A stretch of 64,000 nucleotides of DNA. Origin: Mycolicibacterium komossense. GTDB taxonomy: Bacteria; Actinomycetota; Actinomycetes; Mycobacteriales; Mycobacteriaceae. This document shows positions 25,002 to 33,756 of this stretch, one piece after another; the stretch's first letter is position 1, and every line of letters begins with the position of its first letter. The stretch lies in NCBI RefSeq assembly GCF_025822605.1, contig NZ_JACKTY010000033.1:310509-374508 (forward strand), in the 5' to 3' direction. A model generated the notes under the pieces. The model made no database searches, was not told where the DNA came from, and was given only the letters and a program-made list of their open reading frames with translations. The position numbers were made by a program, and so were the translations under genes.

Positions 25002-26027
25002 GTGACCGCACTAGACAATCGTCAGATTCTGTTGCGTCGCCGCCCGACCGGGATGGTCGCCGCCGCAGACACCGAACTCGTCAGCTCGCCAGCGCCGGAG
25101 CCCGCTGAGGGCGAGGCGCTGGTCCGGACCACCTACGTCGGGATCGATGCCGCCGCGCGGACCTGGCTCGACGACCAGCCGGGCTATCTTCCGCCGGTCC
25201 AGCTCGGTGAGGTGATCCGGGCGGCCGGGATCGGTGAGGTGGTGGCATCGCGCTGCGATGCATACGCGGTCGGCGACGTTGTCACCACCTTGACCGGCTT
25301 CCAGGAGTATTCGATCGTCCGCGACGATATCTTCTGCACGCCGGTGACCGGCTTCGAACACGTCGACCAGCCCGCGATCATGTCGGTGTACGGGCCCACC
25401 GGCGCGACAGCGTATTTCGGGATGAACGACGTCGGCAGACCGCAGCCGGGCCAGACCGTCGTGGTTTCGGCGGCGGCGGGTGCCACCGGATCGGTGGCCG
25501 GTCAGATCGCCAAGATCGCGGGTGCCCGGGTGGTCGGCATCGCGGGCGGGCCCAAGAAGTGCACCGCGGTGGTCGAGGACTTCGGGTTCGACGCGTGCAT
25601 CGACTACCGGGCCGGCGACATCTCGGCGGCTCTCAAACAGCACTGCCCACAGGGTGTCGACGTCTACTTCGACAATGTCGGCGGCCCGATCCTCGACGCG
25701 GTGCTCGGCCGGCTGGCGCACAACGCCCGTGTTGTGCTGTGTGGCGTGATCTCCAGTTACCTCACCGGCGAGCATCCCGGCCCCGCCAACTACGTCAACA
25801 TTCTGGCCAAGACCGCCACGATGCAGGGCTTCAACGCCCTCAACGACTGGGGTCGGTTCGAAGAGGCCTTCGCGGCGCTGGGCAAGTGGGAATCCGAGGG
25901 CTTGCTGGTGCACCGCGAAACCATCTTCGAGGGCATCGAATCCTGCGTCGACGCGCTGAACGGACTGTTCACCGGGGCGAATATCGGCAAGATGCTGGTC
26001 AAAATCGGGGAACCCACGCTGGCCTGA
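25002..26027 (+). CDS. NADP-dependent MDR oxidoreductase (zinc-free, PTGR/CurA-like)
   Basis: Medium-chain dehydrogenase/reductase family protein of about 341 residues in the leukotriene B4 dehydrogenase/prostaglandin reductase/CurA group, which reduces alpha,beta-unsaturated carbonyls with NADPH. Seen are NRQILLRRRPTGM, the Rossmann segment VVVSAAAGATGSVAGQIAKI (AxxGxxG-type), VDVYFDNVGG and the C-terminal GANIGKMLVKI. No catalytic-zinc cysteine set is present. GTG 25002 gives the family N-terminus; GTG 24978 would add 8 residues. No counterpart is known to me at this position in M. tuberculosis. Confidence 0.85.
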   Translation: MTALDNRQILLRRRPTGMVAAADTELVSSPAPEPAEGEALVRTTYVGIDAAARTWLDDQPGYLPPVQLGEVIRAAGIGEVVASRCDAYAVGDVVTTLTGFQEYSIVRDDIFCTPVTGFEHVDQPAIMSVYGPTGATAYFGMNDVGRPQPGQTVVVSAAAGATGSVAGQIAKIAGARVVGIAGGPKKCTAVVEDFGFDACIDYRAGDISAALKQHCPQGVDVYFDNVGGPILDAVLGRLAHNARVVLCGVISSYLTGEHPGPANYVNILAKTATMQGFNALNDWGRFEEAFAALGKWESEGLLVHRETIFEGIESCVDALNGLFTGANIGKMLVKIGEPTLA

Positions 26028-26222
26028 CGGGCGGTTTCGGCCACTGCAACACCATCCGGAGCCTTGGTGACCGTTCGTCCGGTGGGGATACCCGGTGCGC
26101 GGATCACTAACGGGGCTCTGGTCCTGTTGACGAATGTCTGACTGGGGATAACCGTCCGGTTCTGGCGCGTTCGGTGATGCGGGTGTCCGAGCGATGTCCT
26201 AAGCCACAGCCATGCTGGCGCC

Positions 26223-26600
26223 ATGACATCTGAACCGGCATTGACCAGGGTTGAATTGGGGGCGCTCGGGGAGCAACTGGCCGTCGAGCACCTGCTGGCG
26301 CAGGGCCTGCAGATCGTGGACCGCAACTGGCGCTGCCGGTACGGCGAACTCGACATCGTGGCTGCTGACACCTCTTCGCGCACAGCAGTTTTCGTCGAGG
26401 TGAAGACCCGAACGGGCGACGGCTTCGGGGGTCTGGCGTATGCGGTTCCGCCGCAGAAGGTGCGTCGGCTACGTCGGTTGACGTCGTTGTGGCTGGCCGG
26501 TCAAGACCGCCGGTGGGCTACGGTGCGCCTCGATGTGATCGGGGTGCGGATCGGGCGGTGCCGGACTCCGGAACTCACCCACGTCCAAGGCGTCGGCTGA
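26223..26600 (+). CDS. YraN-family nuclease-fold protein (UPF0102, Rv2898c homologue)
   Basis: UPF0102 protein of 125 residues with a restriction-endonuclease-like fold. Visible: LGALGEQLAVEHLLAQGLQIVDRNWRCRYGELDIVA, then VFVEVKTRTGDGFG, which carries the E-x-D...ExK-type catalytic pattern. Function is unproven but it is consistently linked to DNA uptake/recombination genes; here it precedes yifB and dprA. Its stop overlaps the yifB start (TGATG). Confidence 0.9.
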   Translation: MTSEPALTRVELGALGEQLAVEHLLAQGLQIVDRNWRCRYGELDIVAADTSSRTAVFVEVKTRTGDGFGGLAYAVPPQKVRRLRRLTSLWLAGQDRRWATVRLDVIGVRIGRCRTPELTHVQGVG

Positions 26601-28111
26601 TGGCGCTGGGGCGAGCGTATTCGGTGGCCGTGCGGGGCCTGCACGGGGAGGCCGTGGAGATCGAAGCCGATATCACCTCGGGTCTGCCCGGAGTGCATCT
26701 GGTCGGACTGGCCGACGCCGCACTGCAGGAATCCCGCGACCGGGTGCGCTCGGCGATCACCAATAGCGGGCATCAGTGGCCGATGTCGCGGCTGACCCTC
26801 GCGCTCTCGCCGGCGACCCTGCCGAAGATGGGCAGTGTTTACGACGTGGCACTGGCTGCCGCGGTGTTGTCGGCCAGCCGCAAGAAACCGTGGGAGCGGC
26901 TCGAAAAGTCGATTCTGCTGGGCGAATTGGCGCTCGACGGGCGAGTGCGGCCGGTGCGTGGCGTGCTACCCGCGGTGCTGGCCGCTCGGCGCGACGGGTG
27001 GCCGACTGCGGTCGTGCCGGTCGGCAATCTCGGTGAAGCCAGTCTGGTAGACGGCATCGAGGTGCTCGGGGTGAACTCCCTGGGACAGTTGTTCGGCTGG
27101 CTCGAGGGAAAGGGGAGTCTTGCCGATCGCACGGTCTCCGAGACCCCGGACGACGATGTCGAGGCCGACCTGGCCGATATCGTGGGTCAGACCCACGCCC
27201 GGCGTGCTGTCGAGATTGCCGCTGCCGGAGCGCACCACCTGATGCTCACGGGGCCGCCAGGTATCGGGAAAACCATGCTTGCACAACGCCTGCCCGGTCT
27301 GTTGCCACCTCTGTCGGAGAGCGAAGCCCTTGAGGTCACCGCGATCCACTCGGTGGTGGGTATGGTCTCGGACGCCACACCGTTGATCACCCGTCCACCA
27401 TTCGTGGCACCACACCACACCTCCAGTGTGGCCGCGCTGGTCGGCGGCGGCTCCGGGATGGCCCGCCCCGGTGCGGTCAGCCGCGCGCACCGGGGTGTCC
27501 TGTTCCTCGACGAGTGTGCCGAGATGGGTGTCAGCGCACTGGAGGCCTTGCGAACACCGTTGGAGGACGGCGAGATCCGCCTGGCTCGCCGCGATGGCGT
27601 GGCCCGCTATCCGGCGCGGTTCCAGTTGGTGATGGCCGCCAATCCGTGCCCGTGCGCCCCTGCAGATCCCCGTGACTGCATCTGCGCTGCTCCGGTGAAA
27701 CGTCGCTACCTGGGCAAGCTGTCAGGGCCGTTGATGGATCGAGTGGATCTGCGGGTCGATATGCATTCCGTGCGGGCCGGCGCGTTCGCGGACGAAGCGG
27801 CCGAGGCCACGTCGGTGGTGCGGGCACGGGTGGCCTGTGCGCGGGAAGCGGCTGCGGCGCGCTGGACTGCGGTGGGCGTGCGGACCAACGCCGAGGTGCC
27901 CGGGCCCGTGCTGCGCCGTGGTTTTCGGCCCAGCCGAGAAGCCATGGCGCCGCTGCGGACAGCCCTGGATCGCGGGCTGATCAGCATTCGCGGGGTCGAC
28001 CGCACCCTGCGGGTCGCGTGGTCGCTGTGCGACCTGGCGGGCCGTACCTCGCCGGACTGCCACGATGTGGCAACGGCACTGAGCTTCCGGCAAGCGGGGA
28101 CGCGATCATGA
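26600..28111 (+). CDS. YifB/ComM-family AAA+ ATPase
   Basis: Mg-chelatase-like AAA+ protein of 503 residues, homologue of ComM, which promotes branch migration during transformation. The N-terminal ChlI-like domain starts MALGRAYSVAVRGLHGEAVEIEAD. Walker A is GPPGIGKTML, Walker B is GVLFLDECAEM, and a Cys-containing segment CPCAPADPRDCIC lies within the AAA domain as in other members. The C-terminal Mg_chelatase_C domain ends SPDCHDVATALSFRQ. The ATG overlaps the yraN TGA and its own TGA overlaps the dprA ATG, so the three genes are tightly coupled. Confidence 0.93.
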   Translation: MALGRAYSVAVRGLHGEAVEIEADITSGLPGVHLVGLADAALQESRDRVRSAITNSGHQWPMSRLTLALSPATLPKMGSVYDVALAAAVLSASRKKPWERLEKSILLGELALDGRVRPVRGVLPAVLAARRDGWPTAVVPVGNLGEASLVDGIEVLGVNSLGQLFGWLEGKGSLADRTVSETPDDDVEADLADIVGQTHARRAVEIAAAGAHHLMLTGPPGIGKTMLAQRLPGLLPPLSESEALEVTAIHSVVGMVSDATPLITRPPFVAPHHTSSVAALVGGGSGMARPGAVSRAHRGVLFLDECAEMGVSALEALRTPLEDGEIRLARRDGVARYPARFQLVMAANPCPCAPADPRDCICAAPVKRRYLGKLSGPLMDRVDLRVDMHSVRAGAFADEAAEATSVVRARVACAREAAAARWTAVGVRTNAEVPGPVLRRGFRPSREAMAPLRTALDRGLISIRGVDRTLRVAWSLCDLAGRTSPDCHDVATALSFRQAGTRS

Positions 28112-29241
28112 GCGCCGATCCGGACGAGGCGTCGCTGGCCTGGGCGTATCTGTCGCGGGTGGTTGAGCCGCCGTCGGCGGCGGTGGCGGAGCTGGTCGCC
28201 GAATGCGGTCCGGTTGAGGCCGCGGCCCGCGTCAAAGGCGGTGTCGTTTCCCGCGCTGAGGCGCGGCGCGCGGTTGATGAGGCGGCCCGCGACCTTGATG
28301 TGTTGCGTAACCGGGGCGGCCGGCTCATCACACCGGACGAGGACGAGTGGCCCCACCTGGCGTTCGCCGGCTTCAACGGATTTACCGCTGGGGATCTGAA
28401 GAAGAAGCCGGAGGGCCGAGCGCCGCTGGTGCTGTGGGCACTCGGCCCGGCGCACCTCGATGAGGTCACCATGCGGTCAGCGGCCATCGTCGGCACCCGG
28501 GCGTGTACTCCATACGGTGAGCACGTCGCCGCTGATCTGGCGGCCGGCCTGGTCGAGCGGGATGTGGCGGTGATCTCCGGCGGCGCTTACGGTATCGACG
28601 GCGTCGCACACCGCGCCACCCTGTCGGGGGACGGAGTCACCGTCGCGGTACTGGCAGGTGGCATCGATATCCCTTATCCCTCAGGGCATTCGGCACTGCT
28701 ACACCGAATTGCCGCCAGTGGCCTGCTGATCACCGAGTATCCACCGGGTGTCCGGCCGGCGCGGCACCGTTTCCTGACTCGCAACCGGTTGGTGGCCGCA
28801 TTGTCGGGTGCGACAGTGGTGGTCGAGGCCGGATTGCGCAGCGGGGCAGCGAATACCGCGGCGTGGGCGAAGATGCTGGGCCGGGTGGTGTGCGCGGTCC
28901 CCGGGCCGGTCACCTCCGCAGCCTCGGCCGGAACGCACGAATTACTCAGAGGGGAAGCGATATTGGTGACCCGGGCCGCGGAGATCGTCGAGATCGTGGG
29001 CAGAGCAGGTGAGTTGGCCGACGGGCCGGCCCATCCGGTGACCCCGCTGGATGGACTCGGCGAAGCCGAGAGCCTGGTCTACGAGGCGTTACCCGGGCGA
29101 GGGGTGCGCACCGTGGAACAGATCGCGATCGCGTCCGGCTTGGTACCGGAGCAGGTGCTCGCGCCGCTGGCGATGCTGGAAATCGCCGGGCTGGTGCGCC
29201 GTGAGGACGGTTGCTGGGGGATCGTTAGGCAGGTCACGTAG
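28108..29241 (+). CDS. dprA: DNA processing protein DprA
   Basis: DprA/Smf of 377 residues, which loads RecA on incoming single-stranded DNA. The Rossmann-like DNA-binding domain has AIVGTRACTPYG, ISGGAYGIDGVAHRATL, VLAGGIDIPYPSGH, ITEYPPG, RNRLVAALSGATVVVEAG and VCAVPGPVTSAASAG. An N-terminal SAM-like helical region (1-110) and a C-terminal winged helix (about 310-377) flank it. ATGA overlap with yifB. Mycobacteria keep this gene though natural transformation is not typical of them. Confidence 0.93.
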   Translation: MSADPDEASLAWAYLSRVVEPPSAAVAELVAECGPVEAAARVKGGVVSRAEARRAVDEAARDLDVLRNRGGRLITPDEDEWPHLAFAGFNGFTAGDLKKKPEGRAPLVLWALGPAHLDEVTMRSAAIVGTRACTPYGEHVAADLAAGLVERDVAVISGGAYGIDGVAHRATLSGDGVTVAVLAGGIDIPYPSGHSALLHRIAASGLLITEYPPGVRPARHRFLTRNRLVAALSGATVVVEAGLRSGAANTAAWAKMLGRVVCAVPGPVTSAASAGTHELLRGEAILVTRAAEIVEIVGRAGELADGPAHPVTPLDGLGEAESLVYEALPGRGVRTVEQIAIASGLVPEQVLAPLAMLEIAGLVRREDGCWGIVRQVT

Positions 29242-29279
29242 CGGCCGCCCGGGGCGTCTGAGCTCGTATAGTCGGGTGG

Positions 29280-30122
29280 ATGGGCCGACCGATACACACC
29301 TTCGAGGTTGTGCGCACCGAGCAGATCGCACCGCATATGGTTCGCGTCGTCTTCGGTGGCACCGGCTTCGACACCTTCACCCCGAGCGAATTCACCGACT
29401 CCTACGTGAAGATTGCGATCATCCCGCACGGCGTCGACGTCGCGGCACTGCCGCAGCCGTTGACGCTGGACAGTTTCGGCGGACTCGAGCCGACCCAGCA
29501 GCCGGTGGTGCGGACCTACACCGTCCGCAAGGCCGACCCCGCAGCTCGGGAGATCGCGATCGATTTCGTGGTGCACGGCGAGCATGGTGTGGCGGGTCCG
29601 TGGGCGGCGTCCGTGCAGCCCGGCGATCCGGCATATCTGATGGGCCCCAGTGGGGCGTACGCGCCCGACCCAGCCGCCGATTGGCATCTGCTGGCCGGCG
29701 ACGAAGCAGCGCTGCCCGCGATCAGTGTGGCAGTGGAAGCCTTGCCTGACGACGCGGTCGGGAAGGTCTTTATCGAGGTCGCCGGCCCGGAGGACGAGGT
29801 CTCGATCACCGCGCCCCCCGGCGTGGACGTGAAGTGGGTCTATCGCGGCGGCCGGGCGGATCTGGTGCCCGAGGAGCAGGCGGGTGATTTCGCGCCGCTC
29901 ATCGCTGCGGTCAAGGAGACCAACTGGCTGCCCGGCCAGGTCCAGGTCTTCATCCATGGCGAGGCGCAGGCCGTCATGCACAACCTGCGTCCCTACATTC
30001 GCAACGAACGGGGTGTCGACGCGAAATGGGCATCGATTTCCGGGTATTGGCGCCGTGGCCGCACCGAGGAGACGTTCCGACAGTGGAAACGGGAACTCGC
30101 CGAGGCTGAAGCTTCGCAATAG
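29280..30122 (+). CDS. viuB: Siderophore-interacting FAD protein (ViuB-like)
   Basis: Siderophore-interacting protein of 280 residues in the ViuB/YqjH family, which reduces ferric siderophores in the cytoplasm to release iron using NAD(P)H and FAD. The FAD-binding signature RTYTVRK (R-x-Y-[ST]) lies near residue 80, followed by the NAD(P) domain with LLAGDEAALPAIS and VFIHGEAQAV. It occupies the position of M. tuberculosis Rv2895c between dprA and xerC. ATG 29280 lies 38 bp after dprA; no clear iron box is present, so it may be transcribed with the preceding genes. Confidence 0.9.
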   Translation: MGRPIHTFEVVRTEQIAPHMVRVVFGGTGFDTFTPSEFTDSYVKIAIIPHGVDVAALPQPLTLDSFGGLEPTQQPVVRTYTVRKADPAAREIAIDFVVHGEHGVAGPWAASVQPGDPAYLMGPSGAYAPDPAADWHLLAGDEAALPAISVAVEALPDDAVGKVFIEVAGPEDEVSITAPPGVDVKWVYRGGRADLVPEEQAGDFAPLIAAVKETNWLPGQVQVFIHGEAQAVMHNLRPYIRNERGVDAKWASISGYWRRGRTEETFRQWKRELAEAEASQ

Positions 30123-30147
30123 CGGGCCAGTCTGCGACGGTGGGGAC

Positions 30148-31062
30148 GTGTCGCCGTCCCTGCCGGCCGTCCTCGACGAGTTCGCGGCCTTCCTTGAACT
30201 CGAGCGTGGTCGGTCCGCGCACACCCAGCGGGCTTACCTGGGCGATCTCCGATCGCTGTTCGAGTTCCTGGAACAGCGGGTTCCCGGCGGCGACTTGTCC
30301 GCGCTCTCACTACCGCTGCTGCGATCCTGGCTGGCAGCGCAGGCCGGGGCGGGTGTCGCGCGCACGACGCTGGCACGCCGCACCTCATCGGTGAAGACGT
30401 TCACCGCGTGGGCGACGCGGCGCGGACTGCTCAGCGCCGATCCGGGCACCCGGCTGCGGGTCCCGAAGGCGCGTCGCACCCTGCCCGCCGTACTACGCCA
30501 GGACCAGGCGCTCGCCGCGATGAACGCTGCCAGTTCGGGCGCGCAGCAAGGTGATCCGCTGGCGCTGCGGGACAGGCTGATCGTCGAGCTTCTGTACGCG
30601 ACGGGTATTCGGGTCAGCGAGCTGTGCGGGCTCGATATCGATGATGTCGATATCGGGCGTCGCGTGTTGCGGGTACTCGGCAAGGGCAACAAACAACGGA
30701 CTGCGCCGTTCGGTGAACCCGCGGAGGACGCGTTACGGCGCTGGCTGGCCGACGGCCGGCCCGCGGTGGCGACCTCGACGTCGGGCCCGGCCCTGCTGCT
30801 CGGTGCTCGTGGCGGTCGCCTCGATGCTCGGCAGGCGCGCACTGTCGTGCACGAGACGATGAGTGCGGTCGAGGGTGCCCCGGATATCGGTCCGCACGGG
30901 CTGCGGCACAGCGCGGCCACGCACCTTCTCGAGGGCGGCGCGGACCTGCGCATCGTGCAGGAGATGCTGGGGCACTCCTCGCTGGCGACGACGCAGCTCT
31001 ATACCCACGTCACGGTGGCCCGGCTGCGCGCCGTGCACGATCAGGCGCATCCCCGGGCCTGA
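30148..31062 (+). CDS. xerC: Tyrosine recombinase XerC
   Basis: Site-specific recombinase of 304 residues that with XerD resolves chromosome dimers at dif. The N-terminal SAM-like core-binding domain (about 1-95) includes SAHTQRAYLGDLRSLFEF. The catalytic domain shows ATGIRVSELCGLD (Arg), LGKGNKQR (Lys), HGLRHSAATHLLEGG (His/Arg), LGHSS (His) and the nucleophile in TTQLYTHV. GTG 30148 yields the usual length (M. tuberculosis XerC is 298). It is syntenic with Rv2894c, so it is housekeeping rather than an integrase of a mobile element. Confidence 0.95.
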   Translation: MSPSLPAVLDEFAAFLELERGRSAHTQRAYLGDLRSLFEFLEQRVPGGDLSALSLPLLRSWLAAQAGAGVARTTLARRTSSVKTFTAWATRRGLLSADPGTRLRVPKARRTLPAVLRQDQALAAMNAASSGAQQGDPLALRDRLIVELLYATGIRVSELCGLDIDDVDIGRRVLRVLGKGNKQRTAPFGEPAEDALRRWLADGRPAVATSTSGPALLLGARGGRLDARQARTVVHETMSAVEGAPDIGPHGLRHSAATHLLEGGADLRIVQEMLGHSSLATTQLYTHVTVARLRAVHDQAHPRA

Positions 31063-31066
31063 GCGG

Positions 31067-31555
31067 TCACGGGTGCAGCGGTTTGAGCCGGATCGGCGTC
31101 GAGGCCAGCAGTCCGAGCGGGTTGACGTAATCGGCACGGGCCGCGGGCCCCCACATCGCCCCCCAGTGCAAACATGCCGCGGAACAGCCGCGGTGCCCCG
31201 CCGCCAGGGTTCCGATCGCAGTGCCCGCGTCGACCAGCTGACCCACCCGCACGGCGGCGACCACGGGCTCGTAGCTGGTGTGTAGACCGCCCGGGTGCGC
31301 CAGCGACACCACTGGCCGCCCGGCCAGAACGCCGGCGAAGATGACCGTCGCGGGAGCGGCCGCGTACACCGGTTGACCGAGCGCACCGGCCAGGTCGACA
31401 CCTCGGTGGCCGCGATTCCAGTCCGGTGCCGGTGCGTTGTAGGCGCCGACGACGGCTGGCCGGGGCCGCAGCGGCCACTGCAGTCGCCCCGAGTCGGCCT
31501 GTGCGGGGCCGGCGAGTAGCAGGGGCACCGCCACTAGACTGATGAGAAAGCGCAT
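31067..31555 (-). CDS. Secreted M23-family peptidase-like protein (Rv2891-like)
   Basis: Predicted secreted protein of 162 residues with a signal peptide (MRFLISLVAVPLLLAGPAQA) and a compact peptidase M23/LytM domain. The first zinc-ligand segment RGHRGVDLAG (H...D) is intact. The usual HxH reads CLHWG, the first His being Cys; this variant is known to me in actinobacterial members. Such proteins cut peptidoglycan cross-bridges or, when degenerate, activate amidases. It is convergent with xerC with 4 bp between stops. It seems shorter than the M. tuberculosis protein (about 249 residues). Confidence 0.82.
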   Translation of the reverse strand: MRFLISLVAVPLLLAGPAQADSGRLQWPLRPRPAVVGAYNAPAPDWNRGHRGVDLAGALGQPVYAAAPATVIFAGVLAGRPVVSLAHPGGLHTSYEPVVAAVRVGQLVDAGTAIGTLAAGHRGCSAACLHWGAMWGPAARADYVNPLGLLASTPIRLKPLHP

Positions 31556-31852
31556 CAGCGCAGCTCAGCTCAGTATCGGCGGTCCCGCCAGCCCGACTCA
31601 GGGGCATTGTGGATGGGCGCTTCGGTGTGGATAAAGCACCTATTTCCAGGGTGTAAACTCATGATCGCAACTCGTGTAAAAGCGGGTTGACTTCGCGCGT
31701 CTGCCCCGCGGCCCTGTTTGTGAAGGTCGCACCAGCATGCCGGGCGGTCCCGGACCTCATCAGAGGCCGGGTCCGGTATCGCGGCGGACGCCAGGGTTCG
31801 GCATCACCCGACGCCGGACGACAACCGACAAATAGAAAGCCAGCTAATCACT
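31556..31852. other. Divergent upstream region of the M23 gene and rpsB
   Basis: This 297-bp gap must hold the rpsB promoter and leader. TGTAAACT and GTGTAAAAG at about 31652-31681 are A/T-rich blocks in otherwise GC-rich DNA and mark the likely promoter area, with TTGACT at 31687. A leader hairpin is listed separately. No gene is convincing here. Confidence 0.45.
31750..31776 (+). promoter_or_regulatory. Hairpin in the rpsB leader
   Basis: CCGGAC (31750-31755) pairs with GTCCGG (31771-31776), with an inner CCTC/GAGG that could pair instead. It lies about 80 bases before rpsB. rpsB leaders bind S2 for feedback in some bacteria; whether this one does is unknown. Confidence 0.35.
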
Positions 31853-32668
31853 ATGGCTGTTGTAACCATGAAGCAGCTGCTTGACAGCGGCACCCACTTC
31901 GGGCATCAGACCCGGCGCTGGAACCCCAAGATGAAGCGGTTCATCTTCACCGACCGCAACGGCATCTACATCATCGACCTGCAGCAGACGCTGACCTATA
32001 TCGATCAGGCGTACGAGTTCGTCAAAGAGACTGTCGCCCACGGTGGCAGCGTGATGTTCGTCGGCACCAAGAAGCAGGCCCAGGAATCCATCGCCGAGGA
32101 AGCTACCCGCGTGGGCATGCCCTACGTGAACCAGCGCTGGCTCGGCGGCATGCTCACCAACTTCTCGACCGTGCACAAGCGCCTTCAGCGGATGAAGGAA
32201 CTGGAAAGCATGGAGCAGACCGGTGGCTTCGAGGGTCGCACCAAGAAGGAAATCTTGATGCTGACCCGCGAGAAGAACAAGCTCGAGCGCAGCCTCGGTG
32301 GTATCCGCGACATGGCCAAGGTGCCGTCGGCGATCTGGGTCGTCGACACCAACAAGGAGCACCTGGCTGTCAGCGAGGCCATCAAGCTCGGCATCCCCGT
32401 CATCGCGATCCTGGACACCAACTGCGATCCCGATGTCGTGAACTACCCGATCCCGGGCAACGACGACGCCATCCGGTCGGCAGCGCTGCTGACCAAGGTG
32501 ATCGCCTCGGCCGTCGCCGAAGGCCTCAAGGCCCGCTCGGGCGGCGGAAGTGCCGATGGCAAGGCCGAGGCCAATGAGCCGCTGGCCGAGTGGGAGCAGG
32601 AGCTGCTGGCGTCCGCCACGGCCACCGCCGCCCCGGCAGCTGCCGAAACGACCACTGACGCTTCCTGA
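31853..32668 (+). CDS. rpsB: 30S ribosomal protein S2
   Basis: Small-subunit protein S2 of 271 residues. It starts MAVVTMKQLLDSGTHFGHQT, with KMKRFIFTDRNGIYIIDLQQT, NQRWLGGMLTNFST and VVDTNKEHLAVSEA typical of the family. A low-complexity Ala-rich C-terminus (after about 235) is a mycobacterial trait. It is followed by tsf after 24 bp with a GAAGGAAA ribosome site, the standard rpsB-tsf operon. Confidence 0.98.
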   Translation: MAVVTMKQLLDSGTHFGHQTRRWNPKMKRFIFTDRNGIYIIDLQQTLTYIDQAYEFVKETVAHGGSVMFVGTKKQAQESIAEEATRVGMPYVNQRWLGGMLTNFSTVHKRLQRMKELESMEQTGGFEGRTKKEILMLTREKNKLERSLGGIRDMAKVPSAIWVVDTNKEHLAVSEAIKLGIPVIAILDTNCDPDVVNYPIPGNDDAIRSAALLTKVIASAVAEGLKARSGGGSADGKAEANEPLAEWEQELLASATATAAPAAAETTTDAS

Positions 32669-32692
32669 TTCTTTCGAAGGAAATCCTGAATT

Positions 32693-33508
32693 ATGGCTAA
32701 CTACACCGCTGCCGATGTCAAAAAACTTCGGGAGCTGACCGGCGCAGGCATGCTCGCATGCAAGAACGCGCTGGCCGAGGCGGACGGCGATTTCGACAAG
32801 GCCGTCGAAGAGCTGCGTATCAAGGGCGCCAAGGACGTCGGCAAGCGCGCTGAGCGCGCGACTGCCGAAGGTCTGGTCGCCGCCAAAGACGGCGCACTGA
32901 TCGAGCTCAACAGCGAGACGGACTTCGTCGCCAAGAACGCCGAATTCCAGAAGCTGGCCGACGAGATCGTCGCCGCCGCCGTCGCCGCCAAGGCGACCGA
33001 CGTCGACGCCCTCAAGGCGGCCAAATCCGGCGATTCCACGGTCGAGCAAGCCATCGCAGACCTGTCGGCGAAGATCGGCGAGAAGCTCGAACTGCGGCGC
33101 GCGGTGTACTTCGACGGCACCGTCGAGACCTACCTGCACAAGCGCTCGGCTGACCTGCCGCCCGCCGTGGGCGTTCTGGTCGAGTACACCGGTTCTGACA
33201 AAGAAGCCGCCCACGCGGTTGCTCTGCAGATCGCCGCGCTCAAGGCCAAGTACCTCACCCGTGAGGACGTCCCCGCCGACATCGTCGCCAACGAGCGTCA
33301 CATCGCCGAGGAGACAGCCAAGGCCGAGGGCAAGCCCGAAGCCGCGCTGCCCAAGATCGTCGAAGGCCGCGTCACCGGTTTCTACAAGGACGTCGTGCTG
33401 CTGGATCAGCCGTCGGTGTCCGACAACAAGAAGACCGTCAAGGCTCTGCTCGACGAGGCCGGCGTGACCGTGACACGGTTCGTCCGGTTCGAGGTCGGCC
33501 AGGCCTAG
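32693..33508 (+). CDS. tsf: Elongation factor Ts
   Basis: EF-Ts, 271 residues, the nucleotide exchange factor for EF-Tu. The UBA-like N-terminus (ADVKKLRELTGAGMLACKNAL) is followed by the TDFVAKN motif (SETDFVAKNAEF) and the dimerisation domain. It ends EVGQA. The stop codon lies inside the first copy of a 60-bp tandem duplication (33501-33612), so the last codons have a second copy downstream that is not translated. A strong terminator follows at 33679. Confidence 0.98.
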   Translation: MANYTAADVKKLRELTGAGMLACKNALAEADGDFDKAVEELRIKGAKDVGKRAERATAEGLVAAKDGALIELNSETDFVAKNAEFQKLADEIVAAAVAAKATDVDALKAAKSGDSTVEQAIADLSAKIGEKLELRRAVYFDGTVETYLHKRSADLPPAVGVLVEYTGSDKEAAHAVALQIAALKAKYLTREDVPADIVANERHIAEETAKAEGKPEAALPKIVEGRVTGFYKDVVLLDQPSVSDNKKTVKALLDEAGVTVTRFVRFEVGQA

Positions 33509-33612
33509 TTCCGACTCGGGCGAGGGACGAGCCCGGGGAGAGAAGCTAGGCCGTTAGATCAGGCCTAGTTCCGACTCGGGCGAGGGACGAGCCCGGGGAG
33601 AGAAGCTAGGCC
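33501..33612. repeat. 60-bp-period tandem duplication spanning the tsf stop codon
   Basis: Bases 33501-33552 recur identically at 33561-33612. The following few bases are also similar (GTTAGATCAG versus TGTTGGATCAG), so the duplicated unit is about 60-61 bp. Each copy begins AGGCCTAG (containing the tsf TAG in copy one) and closes with CTAGGCC, an inverted repeat that could fold each copy into a hairpin, with an inner CGGGC/GCCCG stem. It is either a recent slip/duplication or a small repetitive element. Confidence 0.9.
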
Positions 33613-33678
33613 TGTTGGATCAGAAGCCTGACTTCGGTCTAATTCCACAATCCTGGGCGGCGCACCAACCGCTCACAC

Positions 33679-33726
33679 GAGGCCCCGCGCCACTACCGGT
33701 GATCCCGGTGGCGTGGGGTCTCTTTT
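33679..33726 (+). terminator. Intrinsic terminator of rpsB-tsf
   Basis: A 15-bp stem (33679-33693 with 33708-33722, pairing completely if two G-U pairs are allowed), a 14-base loop able to form a small inner stem, and then TTTT. This is an unusually clear factor-independent terminator for a mycobacterium. Confidence 0.85.
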
Positions 33727-33756
33727 GTTGCGCCGCGGACTCTTTATTGTTCAGTG

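Noticed and set aside
30148..31062. Tyrosine recombinase as a phage or island integrase
   Set aside because: Length, position (after viuB) and sequence match housekeeping XerC; no attachment-site duplication or phage gene is nearby.
33501..33612. Possible CRISPR-like repeats
   Set aside because: Only two copies with an 8-9 bp separation, one of them spanning a coding end. That is a tandem duplication, not repeat-spacer units.
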